The notes under the pieces: model-generated
Told to the model about the DNA's origin: nothing
What the model saw: the letters and a program-made list of their open reading frames with translations, nothing else
Databases searched by the model: none
DNA from: Dysidea avara
Taxonomy: Eukaryota; Porifera; Demospongiae; Dictyoceratida; Dysideidae
Length of the DNA stretch: 64,000 nucleotides
Assembly (NCBI RefSeq): GCF_963678975.1
Contig: NC_089272.1
Location: forward strand, 25,423,471-25,487,470
Reading direction: 5' to 3'
Shown: piece after piece, positions 44,801-55,425 of the stretch
How the letters are laid out: each line of letters starts with the position of its first letter
Position numbering within the stretch: position 1 is the first letter of the stretch
Translations under genes and position numbers: made by a program

Positions 44801-47800
44801 ATCACTTCTTTTTGTATTTGTATACTGCAAAGCCGGACTATGGCTGGCTTTGGGGCTTTTTAACCCATGTGTTTTTTTCTTTACCACAGGAAGAAGAAAA
44901 GAACTTAAAGAAGAATTTTAGTACTTCAATTATTTTTGATTTTATTAGTAATTATACAAATTATATACATATATTTATTACATGCTCATTATTCCCCACA
45001 GGATTTTTTTTGCAGCTGATCTCTCTACTGGGTGACTTGAAATGTAGCTGAACTATATACAGGATGGTTCCTTTGTAGCTGAACTCTCTGTAACAGGTGA
45101 TTTGTTTGCAGCTAAACTCTCTACATGGTGGTGTCTTTGTAGCTGAACTCTCTATAAGGTGACTTCGTCTAGCTGAACTCTCTACAGGGTGATTTTTTTG
45201 TAGCTGAACTCTCTGCAGGGTGATTTGTTTGCAGCTGAACTCTCTACATGATGGTTTCTTTGTAGCTGAACTCTCGACAAGGTTACTTCGTCCAGTTGAT
45301 CTCTCTACAGGGTGATTTGTTTCTAGCTGAACTCTCTACAGGTGAATTGCTTGCAGCTAAACTCTCTACATGGTGGTTTCTTTGTAGCTGAACTCTCTAC
45401 AAGGTAACTTCTTCTCTACAGGGTGATTTGTTGTAGTTGAATTCTCTACAAGGTGGTTTGTATGAGGCTGAACTCTCTACATGGCGGTTTCTTTGTAGCT
45501 GAACTCTCTACAGAGTGATTTGTTTGCAGCTGAACTCTCTACATGATGGTTTCTTTGTAACTAAACACTCTACAAGGTGACTTCTTCTAGCTGATCTTTC
45601 TACAGGGTAAATTGTTGTAGCTGAACTATCTACAAGGTAACTTCTTCTAGCTGATCTCTATACAGGGTGATTTGTTTGTAGTTGAATTCTGTACAGGTGG
45701 TTTCTTTGTAGCTGAACTCTGTACATGATGGTTTCTTTGTAGCTAAACTCTTTACAAGGTGACTTCTTCTAGCTGAACTCTCTACAGGGTAATTTCTTTG
45801 TAGCTGAACTCTCTATATGATGGTTTCTTTGTAAATGAACTCTCTACAAGGTGAATTCTTCTACCTGATCTCTCTACAGGATGATTTGTTTGTAACTGAA
45901 CTCTGTACAAGTGCATTTTTGTGGGTGATCTCACTGCAGGTTGATTTGTTTGTAGCTGAACTCACTAAAGGGTGATTTTGCTTGTAGCTGAACTCCTTGC
46001 ATTGTATCTAGTTTCTAGCTGATCTCTCTACAGGGTGATTTGTTTGTAGCTGATCTCTCTACAAGTTGATTTGTGTGTAGCTGATCTTTCTACTGGTTGA
46101 TTTGTTTGTAGCCGATCTCTCTACAGGGTAATTTGTTTGTAGCTGAACTCTGTACAAGGTGCTTTTTTGTAGGTGATCTCACTGCAGGTTGATTTGTTTG
46201 TAGCTGAACTCACTAAAGGGTGATTTGCTTGTAGCTGAACTCCTTACATTGTGTCCAGTTTCTAGCTGATCTATCTACAGAGTGATTTGTTTGTAGCTGA
46301 ACTCTCTATAAGGTGATTTATTTGTAGCTGAACTCCTTACATTGTGTGTAGTTTCTAGCTGATCTCTCTACAGGGTGATTTGTTTGTAATTGATCTCTCT
46401 ACAAGTTGATTTGTGTGTAGCTGATCTCTCTGCAGGTTGATTTGTTTGTAGCCGATCTCTCTATAGGGTAATTTGTTTGTAGCTGAACTCTCTATAAGGT
46501 GATATGTTTGTAGTTGATCTCTCTGCAGGTTGATTTGTTTTAGCTGATCTCTCTGCAGGTTGATTTGTTTGTAGCCGATCTCTCTACAGGGCAATTTGTT
46601 TGTAGCTGATCTCTCTACAGGGTGATTTTTTTGTAGCTGACCTCTCTTCAGGGTGATTTGTTTCTAGCTGATCTCTCTAAAGGGTGATTTTTTGTAGCTG
46701 ACCTCTCTTCAGGGTGATTTGTTTCTAGCTGATTGCTCTACAGGTTGATTTGTTTGTAGATGAACTCTCTACAGGATAATTTGCTTGTAGCTGAACTCCT
46801 TACTTTGTGTCTAGTTTGTAGCTAATCTCTCTACAGGGTGATTTGTTTGTAGCTGAACTCCTTACATTGTGTGTAGTTTCTAGCTGATCTCTCTACAGGG
46901 TGATTTGTTTGTAGCTGATCTCTCTACAAGTTGATTTGTGTGTATATAGCTGATCTCTCTGCAGGTTGATTTGTTTGTAGCCGATCTCTCTACAGGTAAT
47001 CTGTTTGTAGCTGAACTCTCTATAAGGTGATTTGTTTGTAGCTGATCTCTCTGCAGGTTGATTTGTTTTAGCTGAACTCTCTACAGGGTGATTGCTTGTA
47101 GCTGAACTCCTTACATTGTGTCTAGTTTCTAACTGATGTCTCTACAGGGTGATTTTTTGTAGCTGAACTCTCTTCAGGGTGATTTGTTTCTAGCTGATCT
47201 CTCTGCAGGTAGATTTGTGTTAATTTGTTCATTGCTGATCGCTCTAAAGGTAATTGATTTGTTGCAGTTGAACACCCTGCAAAGTGTTTTGTTTGTAGCT
47301 GATCACTCTAAAGGGTAATTTGTTTGTAGCTGAACTCTCTCCACAGTGACTTGTGTGTAGCTGAATTCTGTGTAACTGAATTCTCTAGAGAGTGACTTAA
47401 TTGTAGCTGAATTCTCTACACAGTGCATGACTTGTTTATAGCTGAACTTTCTTCAGTGTGACTTGTAATGTTCTGAATCTCTATAGTGGTATATTTGCTT
47501 AACTCTCCACATGGTGACTCTTCTTGCTGAACTGTCTATAAGATTAACTGTTTGCAGCTGAACTCCCTACAGAATAACTTGTGATGTAATAAAATTCTAT
47601 AATGGAGTAAATAAATTAGCCGAATGCTCTATTAGGGTGACTGTTCTATTAGAGTATCTCGATCTCGCATTTGCTACACGGAGTTGGCTTTCGAATCATA
47701 ACTCAGTGGTTTGTAATCCGATTCTTCTGTACTACTGCAATGACTTTCTATGAAGATTATTCCAGCTATACAACGATTTTCAGCTCATTGCTCTAAGCGG

Positions 47801-48448
47801 TTTGCCTAGTAGGCATGAAAACTAATACTTTTTTATTCATGAAAATCAATCGCGTAACTGTGACACAGGTTGGGTTTTGTGTCATATCTCCGTGGTCTTT
47901 ATCTCGATTCCTTTCAAACCACCAAAAGGCACTCCTACGATGGTTACTCCATCTACATAGCAATTTTCAACTCATTTCATGAAGCGGTTTACCCTGTAGG
48001 CGTGACAACAAATCGATCTTGTTTTACGCGAATAATCGACCATAACTCCTGAACCATTCATCGGATTTGTACCAAATTTGATGCTAGGATTTGCCTTTGG
48101 ACTCCCTTTCTGTGTGCCAAATTTCAAGGCGATCGAAGTACACGTTTGCTTGTTATAGCAATTTTTGCAAGTGTGCGAAAAGACGAAGAAGAAGAAAACA
48201 ACGAAGAAAAAAAAAAACGAAACTTTGGCAGCTTGTATCTCAGAAATGGCTGGAGCGATTTCCTTCAAATTTGGAATGTAGACTCCCTTGGCTGGCGGGC
48301 AACTGTGTAGCAAATTTGGTTCCAATCAGATAAGTGATCACCGAGATACAAAGGTGTGAAAATGACGTTTTCGTTCTTCCTGTCAATATACTCATGGTGT
48401 GGCGCGCCGGCTTCTTGGGCCGCACGACACACTACCGTGTGTCTTGAT
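44801..48448 (-). mobile_element. Satellite-bearing element, family S, copy 5 (inverted)
   Basis: Reverse orientation: right end 44801-45000 (TTGTATTTGTATACTGCAAA, CTTTACCACAGGAAGAAG), satellite 45005-47630, core about 47630-48420, and the left end finishing CACACTACCGTGTGTCTTGAT at 48448. With the foldback it spans 44465-48448. Two internal satellite subfamilies occur: CTTCTTCTAGCTGATC-type up to about 45900 and GATCTCTCTGCAGGTTGATT-type after it. Confidence 0.8.
45005..47630 (-). repeat. 30-31 bp satellite array of S copy 5
   Basis: Complement of the GAGAGTTCAGCTACAAACAA monomers. A segment of several hundred bases around 46000-46330 is repeated at about 46790-47100 (TGTGTCTAGTTTCTAGCTGA, TTGATTTGTGTGTAGCTGAT). 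A frame across 46355-46594 is only satellite. Confidence 0.85.
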
Positions 48449-49806
48449 TCTGCTCGTACTACAAAGTAATTACTATCAAAATTCTGTGAATTACAGTCGT
48501 AATTGTAGTGTAATTACTGTACTTTTATGATCGTATTTACGTCTCCATTCTGTAGAATAATTTGTGCTTGCCGTGACACAATCAGTGATGAAATGCAAAT
48601 AGCTACCCCCTCAACAAATCCTGCCATTTTCAGTGGTAAGTATTTGTTGTACAATACCATCAATAATTTTAACTACAGTGTCATCATTTCAGATTTGCAG
48701 TAAAGGTGTCTCAGTGATACTACGACTCACCACAAGCTGCTGGAAGACACTGATGGAGTTGAATTTCAAGAAAAGACGTAGCTACATGTATAGCAATCTA
48801 TATAATAATCTACTTATGCATGGAAAAGCTAACTAGGTATACATACTTTATAAGTTGGTGTAATATAGTCATGGTGTAGTTTATTAATTTACCTGTTATT
48901 GTACTGGTTGATAACTACGTACGTATGCTTGTGTCTACTTATAGTCGCCTTGTGATGGCAAGAAAACGTTATAATTCTTTCTGTTGAAACTGGATACTAG
49001 TTGTGCATATAGCTATGCATCCAGGCTAACTGTCTGGTACTGCACTAGAATGCTTCGTTAAGCCTGTTACTAGAATGGGAATCCCCGGGGGAATTACCCT
49101 GCTATTCTGCGTGTTAGTTGCATACGCAAACATACGAACGTGGCTACATGCACCTGGGTAACTTCGCTCTCTAGTGGTATAGCCTTGCAGGAGCGGCAGG
49201 ACTGATATCTAGCTGCTCTAAGATATTATTATTACTTTTATCTGAAGAAAAGCTATAGCTATACACAGAAGGCTTATATACTGTACAAGGTGGTTCCCAA
49301 GATTCTATAAACATCATCACACAGCCGGATACGTACTTTGGAACGAATTATATAGCTGCATGTGTATAGCGCTATAGCCAGCTATATCAGTATGTTGATT
49401 GAACATGTTGCTTCGAACATATGCACAGCCAGTTTGTCATGTATAAATTTCATGGACAATGGGTATACAATACATATACAGCTGTATAATAGGTCACAAA
49501 ATTTGAACCACCTACAATGCTATTGCTAGCCGTGTATGTATATTACGGCTACTTCTTAGGCGGCTAGCTAGCTAGCTAGTTGGTTGGTTTCTGTAGTTGA
49601 CGAAACTTAGTAATAATGTTGGATAGATATATACCCGTGAAAAATATCAAAATATGCATGGGTAATTGCAGTATTAGCCCGTCCAGGCTTTATACATACG
49701 TACCGTACCAACGTATAATGCTTCTACATTGGGCGTAATTACGATCGTAATTACTTAGAACTATGCGGAATTATTTATTCCCATTTTTACACCGTAACTA
49801 CAATGT
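48449..49806. other. Interior of the TA-flanked element, no gene recognised
   Basis: Contains short GTAATTAC palindromes near both sides (about 48465, 48520 and 49735-49760) and CTAGCTAGCTAGCTAG near 49565. No protein-like frame. Confidence 0.4.
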
Positions 49807-50286
49807 AATTATTTTACATTGTGTTAACTTTATTTTGACGAGTAGAGTAGTGGCTCAAAAATCTGCATTTATACTAAATCTCAATATTCCTGCACGATCA
49901 TGCATCAAATATGCAAGTTTCATCTTGCCTTATGCAAGTTTCTACATGTATATACTGAAGCATTTTACCTCGATTTAATGCTTTTTTCACTCTTTCAATT
50001 GAAACTATTAATGATTATTGGGTCTAATAAAGGTCATAACATGAAACTGTTGCCACAATTGGAGGTTTATTTATCCTAAAAAGTGTCTTTGTGCACTACT
50101 GTATGCAGCATACCCTGATTTTAGGTTGCAGCAGCAGCAATTTTAAATTTCGTGCCACAGCAAAAAATGCCGGGATTTTTCGGAGAGACCTGGGAGCTAA
50201 ATTTTCAATAAATGACCCCAAGAAGTGAAATCAGTCATCAAAACATGTTAGCTGAAGAGTGGTCACGGAATTGCTATTTTTGACTG

Positions 50287-51694
50287 TACCATAAGTGGTA
50301 GATGACCTGGACAAAAAGTAACCAATTGGTTTCAACGTTGGTACAAACCATAAACCAAAACAGGTAAAGTAATACTGGCGCAGTTTTGCAAATCGTTTTA
50401 TGAAACTGTGACATCCTGTTTATGGGCACATGTTTAGACCACTATAATGAAGCATGCTAGCCTGGAAAATGGTGTAAAGTAGGACTCTGTTAACGGGTTA
50501 CTAAGAAAAAAGACAGTGGCAAATTAGCACAGTTGTGCTCTAGGGATGGTTTATGGCTTATACAAGCCAATAATATCCCTTATTATGATGTGGTCTATAT
50601 CTGTTAAGTAATTGTGTGTTCTTTCTGCTATGAAGTATTAAATTGTTCTGTGTTTCTTTGATCCATTTAAGCTTTATTTTGATACAATATCTAGTGGACA
50701 CATAGAATATAGAAATCCGAACCGAGTAGTGCTGACACATAGAATACAGAAACCCGAACTGAGTAGTGCTGGCACGGCAGTTTTATGCGGGCTGGCCTGG
50801 TTTGGTTCAGCTCAGTTTGGTGAGAGTTTATACTGTAGTGAAAACCAAAACGAGTCGTGCCGAACTGAGCCAGCACACAATATGAGGCAAGTGTAGATGC
50901 AGTGTAAGCTCCATCCCTTTTCTTTTGATAACTAGGACAACATGTCTGAGCAAACTGATTTATACACAGAGGCTGTTTGGGCAAATGTCCAGTGACTGAC
51001 TATTATATTTGTCTTTGCACTATGGTGTTTGTGCATGCAATAGCAGACACCTATTGCTATCTACTTTATTGTACATGATAGACCCTATCAGAACAAATAC
51101 CTCTCCAACACAAAACCCAAAATGATCAAAATTTTGGCTGATGGCAGGTAAAAAATTGCCATACAGATTGATTTTGGTGCTGTGAATTGATTCACCAAAG
51201 TAAACTCCACTTCTATGATAATCGTTGATGATCATAAAGCTATCTTACAAGAGTAACCAAAAATTTCCTATCACGTGAAAAACAAGATCCAATACTTGTA
51301 TTTTAATTATGTGCTTGGGTTATCGGATAGTTTTTATCTTAACTTTTGGCCAGACTGTGGCTAAAAGGAGGTACTGTACTTAGCCTAACTTGTTACAACC
51401 ATTGTAAATTGGGTTACAACATGGGCGGCAGCCTTTGATCCACTTACACATTAATGATATACCAATAGCTTTAGCTGAGGAGGGAGCTGAAACATCACAG
51501 CTCCAAAGCATAAACAGCTGTACAGTAGATTCTTTACTTGTTTACTAGATTCTTTATGGTTGTTTTGAAATGTATAGTATGAAACAATGTAATGTAGTAA
51601 ATAATTGTACATATAGCAAAAATGCACTGTACTGTAACTAAACTATAATGAACTATGACAGAAATTAATACACAAATATAACATTCAAAATTAC
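50287..51694. other. No gene recognised
   Basis: Intronic-looking sequence between the palindrome and the FN3 exon. A stretch near 50690-50760 has a direct duplication (GACACATAGAATA-AGAAA-CCGAACTGAGTAGTGCT, twice). No coding frame. Confidence 0.4.
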
Positions 51695-51991
51695 CCGGAA
51701 GAAAACTGTTTAGATTAGGAGTAGTGACCATTTCCATATTAGACAGTCCCACACCAGCAGCATTTCTACCAGCCACAGTGACAGTATAAATTGTAGCATT
51801 TAATAATCCAGCAAAACTGTAGGAGGTGTCAGTTATTCTCATCATCGTTACTCCATCAGATGGTGATATTGTCACATCATATAACAGTAATCCACATACT
51901 GGATTACTAGTAACAGCACCCCACGACATATTGAAATTAACTGAACATGCTTCACTCTTCACAGTGATCATTCCAACTGGAGATGGTCGAC
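51695..51991 (-). CDS. Fibronectin type III exon of a cell-surface-type gene
   Basis: The minus strand has an acceptor TTTGTGTTATAG and a donor CCGG/GTAATT. The exon is 297 nt, 99 codons, phase 1 at both ends. Translation: RPSPVGMITV at the start, FNMSWGAV (strand B Trp), LLYDVTISP, SFAGLLNATIYTVTVAGRNA (strand F Tyr and following N-x-x-G) and a Pro-rich exit. These are standard FN3 landmarks for an extracellular adhesion or receptor protein. It follows the edge exon and precedes the exon at 9987-10262 in transcription order. The gene itself is not identified. Confidence 0.8.
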
Positions 51992-52384
51992 CTATAACAC
52001 AAACATTATTAAATAATTATACTCATGACTCAAAACAGATTCACAACAAATGGCTGTTATCGTGTTCAAAATTATGAACTAGTTGACTCAGCACAGTAAT
52101 GTTTCTAAATCAAGTAGTTATATTGACCATACCCATGAAGGCCAATAAGAGTTTTTGCTCTTCAAATACTTGAACAAGTGCCCCATTTACCATTTCAGAG
52201 ATTGGCCAGCCACATCCCTTTAAGTACAGTAACATGATAAAATCGCTTATAAGAAAGCTAACCTTCACAAGTGTTTAATACAGCTCGTAAATACAGTGAA
52301 ACCTTGTTAGTAGGGCCACCCATGGGACCCATGATAAGTGGCCCTATTACTGAGGTGGATGAAAAATCTCATTAATTTAATTAA
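51992..52384. other. Intron sequence with a pogo/Tigger-like fragment
   Basis: ACAGTGAAACCTTGTTAGTA at about 52291 followed by GGGCCAC and TGGCCCTATTACTGAGG resembles termini of pogo/Tigger MITEs and the copy at about 61480-61702. The left part is unremarkable. Confidence 0.4.
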
Positions 52385-53057
52385 CCCTCTCACCGCCAAA
52401 TTTGTAGAGGCTCCAAATCTACTACTTCTAAACTGCTGTAACTTATACACCATACCATATACTCATATAAAACTATATATCAAATTACTTGGAATTCAAG
52501 GAATTCGATTTTGAAGTTGTTGTTTACACAAGAGCAACCACAAATCCATTATATAACTTTAAAGTACGAAAATCGATCTAAGTGAAACCAAACATGAAAT
52601 TTTACTACTTTACTAGCTAGCACTGTTTATAATTATACAGTAAACATCACTAACCTGTTTACAGTTGAAGCGATTATCTCTAAGTCAGATTTTCCAGCAT
52701 TTGAGCAAGTGCGTATGTGCATATAAGCACGAGGTCACTGGTTTGAGGTGTACAAAAGTAGCAATACACCACTCCAACCTATATAATCCCATTTCTGTGT
52801 AGTGCCATTATCACATCAAAGAATCATCTACAATGCTTGTTATCAATGTTCCGAAAGTGCATGATTGTATCATCTAACTGTGCAATAGTGCGCGAGAGAC
52901 TGGTTATCCCAGTTCCCATTCACTTAAGGGCGTACCCACTACAGGATAAGTGCAGGGGCTACTAAAACGCTCAACTGAAGTTACAGAGTGTTTAGAATGT
53001 GATGCTACGGGCATTTATAACTGAAACTGCCATATGGCGGTTGTGGCGGTGAGAGGG
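52385..53057. mobile_element. piggyBac-type MITE with perfect TTAA flanks
   Basis: TTAA at 52381-52384, then CCCTCTCACCGCCA; at the other end TGGCGGTGAGAGGG, then TTAA at 53058-53061. The 14 terminal bases are perfect inverted repeats. 673 bp, no coding frame. A different family from that at 10493. Confidence 0.8.
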
Positions 53058-53061
53058 TTAA

Positions 53062-53527
53062 GGGTGCTAGTAGGTTGTTGAAGCATTTCAAGGGCCAACC
53101 ATGTAACCACATACAGCTGTTACATCATAATTGGCAATAATACACATACTTGAAGTATCCATGTTAAGCAGCTGTGTTTTTCACCTAAGAAAACAGCCAA
53201 AGAACAAACTGTTTCGTAACTCAAGAAAGAAGAAGTGCAAAGACAAATTCATGTGCTAAATGTCCACAAGTTTGTTGAAGAACCTTCACAGCGAATTTGG
53301 TACCTGTAAAAGCAGTCAGTATCTTGGAATAAGAAAAATGTATGAGTTTGCTTTGAGGGACTATAGTGGTGAATGAAATAAGGTATGCCCTTATGCTTTG
53401 GTCTAGAAAGTTGAATCAATATTTGAAGCAGTAGTTTAGATTCCTGTAGCTTCACTATCAAGGTTTTCAACAAACCAGCAACTGCCTAGTTGCTGTAACA
53501 GGAATTTACAAATGATTTAAATATATT
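53062..53527. other. No gene recognised
   Basis: Spacer between the MITE and the BEL/Pao 5' LTR. No feature supported. Confidence 0.4.
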
Positions 53528-53707
53528 TGTAAGGAACTTGATAACTTTCTTTCTGTAAATATAAAACTTTTTCAAAAAAATGATCACGTAATGATAACAG
53601 ATAATTGTTGTTAATGGTGTGTTAACAAGTGAAGTTTAATCCTTCTATCTCGGGCCAATCTGATAGTGTATTCGACTGAAGTTGAGACAGATAGCCACTT
53701 TGAAACA
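53528..53707 (+). repeat. BEL/Pao 5' LTR
   Basis: TGTAAGGAACTTGATAAC to AGCCACTTTGAAACA. Compared by eye with the 3' LTR, 163 of 180 positions agree with no gap (about 9 percent difference, mainly transitions). Confidence 0.9.
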
Positions 53708-53709
53708 TC

Positions 53710-53727
53710 TGGCGCCCAACGTGGGAC
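53710..53727 (+). promoter_or_regulatory. tRNA primer-binding site
   Basis: TGGCGCCCAACGTGGGAC lies three bases after the 5' LTR. TGGCGCCCAACGTGGGG-type sites are usual in BEL/Pao and would bind a tRNA 3' end. Confidence 0.75.
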
Positions 53728-53905
53728 CTGAAAACACGCCAAACTGAACTCAAGCAAACCCTCCTGCAACGAATCACACTTAAACGCTGTTGTACCGTGG
53801 CATAGCACTTGGAAATGGTACCCGAGAATGCAAGAACCCTCAATGTATTGACTAGTTATTTGCTTGTGTGTTTCAATACTGTAGGCCTTCGACACTTGGA
53901 GAGTC

Positions 53906-54960
53906 ATGACCGAGGAAGCAAACCACAACCGTTACAAGGCCTATAGAGCCGGACATAGAGGAGCACTTACTAGACTCACGAAGGAAATTGACGAAGTGTT
54001 AGCGTCCAAGACTCTGAACGAAGAACACCGCCATAAGCTGAATATCGTACATCAACAGCTGGAGGTGAAAGCCAAGGTGTTAACCGAATTAGACAATGAT
54101 GTAATGAAGTGTTGTGAACTTGGCGAGATTGAAAGAGAGGTACAAGAAGCTGATGTGATCGCAGCTAAAATAATTGAATACAAGGCAAAACTCAAATCTG
54201 TTATGCGACCAGCTAATAATACTGATCCCACGCGAATCATCTTGGATCCATCTGAGACTTCTTCCACTGTCACCAGGCCACATCTCTCAAAGCTCACCTT
54301 GCCCACATTTAAGGATGACGTTACCCGCTGGACATCATTCTGGGATTCTTATGACTCTGCTATACACAGTAACACTCAACTTTCAACTGTGGATAAGTTC
54401 AACTACTTGCACAGTCTGTTGGAAGGCCCTGCCACTCGTTCAATCAAGGGGTTGACTCTCACTAAAGCTAATTATGAATCAGCAATTGATCTTTTAAGGA
54501 AACCGTTTGGGAAGCCTCAGAAAATTATTGATGCACACATGGAGATCATCAAGATACCTAATTGTACTACAGACAAATCCCAAATGCTCAGGTCAGTCTA
54601 TGGTCAGATTAATGTACATATAAGGAGGTTGGCTGCTCTCAATGTGAACTCGGACCAATATGGTAGCCTTTTAATTACAATAATCATGTCTAAGCTTCCA
54701 GATAACGTGAAACTGAGGGTAGCTAGAGAGGCTACAGAGGAGGTGTGGAAAATCGACGATTTAATGGATGTTATTAAATGAGAGGTAGAAGCCAGAGAAG
54801 CTTGTGATGGCTGGAGGGCCAAAACCCAAGGCAAACCTAATGTTATTCCTGCACGCCATCCCCCAAACACTGGTATATTTGTCACACAGGGTGCTAGTAT
54901 TCGATGTGCTTATTGTCAAGGGCAACACTATTCAGCCTCCTGTGACAAGGTTAGGACATT
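53906..54960 (+). pseudogene. BEL/Pao gag
   Basis: ATG at 53906, 291 codons to TGA at 54779. Landmarks: MTEEANHNRYKAYRAGHRG, then LSKLTLPTFKDDVTRWTSFW, LSTVDKFNYLHSLLEGPATR and NYESAIDLLRKPFGKP; these are the DUF1759-type BEL/Pao gag landmarks. The frame continues past the TGA and reaches a first zinc knuckle, CAYCQGQHYSASC, near 54910. So the stop, or an intended readthrough, comes before the knuckle. Confidence 0.85.
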
Positions 54961-54978
54961 AAGGCTCGTAAGGACATA

Positions 54979-55425
54979 TTGCCTAAGAATGGCCGGTTCT
55001 TTAATTGTTTAAAGAGTAATCACTGGCTTAGGGACTGCTGTAACCCAAAAACTTGTCACAATTGTCATCACCAACACCACCAGTCGATCTGCAACAGCCT
55101 GTCAGCTGAAGCTGAACCATTTGTACCACAGTCAATTAATGAAACCGTGACAACTGGTAATAAGGATACTATGACCACCTCTTTAAGTAATACCACCAAT
55201 ACACAAGTGTTCAAGGGTGGCGTTTTGTTGCAAACAGCACGAACCATTGCCTCTGATGAGACTGGTACACAACAAGAGCTAGTTCGTGCCTTATTTGATT
55301 GTGACAGCCAAAGGTCTTATGTGACAGAGAACCTTTGTTCCAAACTGGGATTATCTCCTGTCCAGTCTGAGAGACTTTATTTAAACACATTTGGGGATGC
55401 ACAACACAGGGCTAGGAATTGGTAA
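54979..55425 (+). pseudogene. BEL/Pao zinc knuckle and aspartic protease part
   Basis: Starts PKNGRFFNCLKSNHWLRDCC then CHNCHH, the second knuckle. Near residue 108 is LVRALFDCDSQRSYV, where BEL/Pao proteases usually have D-S-G-S-Q; the active-site serine and glycine are replaced, so this copy is inactive. The frame is shifted by about one base from gag near 54970, and again after 55425. Confidence 0.75.

Larger units (their letters stand above)
44426..49847. mobile_element. TA-flanked element inserted in the palindrome
   Basis: Left terminus CGGTGTGTGCCAAAATAAAG-TTCACACAATG and right terminus CATTGTGTTAACTTTATTTT-GACG are inverted repeats; TA lies at 44424-44425 and 49848-49849. The other palindrome arm shows the empty site (ACTGACTGAATAGTGGCTC). 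A TA duplication with such termini suggests Tc1/mariner type. Its own interior is 44426-44464 and 48449-49847; the rest is S copy 5. No transposase frame is visible. Confidence 0.75.
42125..50286. mobile_element. Large palindromic element, interrupted in its right arm
   Basis: 42125-43507 is the inverted copy of 43508-44425 plus 49850-50286. Outer ends CAGTCAAAAAATGGCAATTC and GAATTGCTATTTTTGACTG; inner landmarks TGAATAGTGGCTC-type, CAATCAGAGGGCTAGGAGTA, and the gene fragments. Arms are about 1.36-1.39 kb and the loop near 43505 is about 35 bp. The interruption at 44426-49847 is a younger insertion. It carries mirror copies of a broken zinc-module gene fragment. Confidence 0.85.

Noticed and set aside
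46355-46594. 79-codon frame with QINLQRDQL repeats
   Set aside because: It is a translation of the 30-31 bp satellite; length and composition follow the repeat.
51534-51694. C-terminal extension of the FN3 frame past the exon
   Set aside because: It reads through a good GT donor into AT-rich intron sequence.
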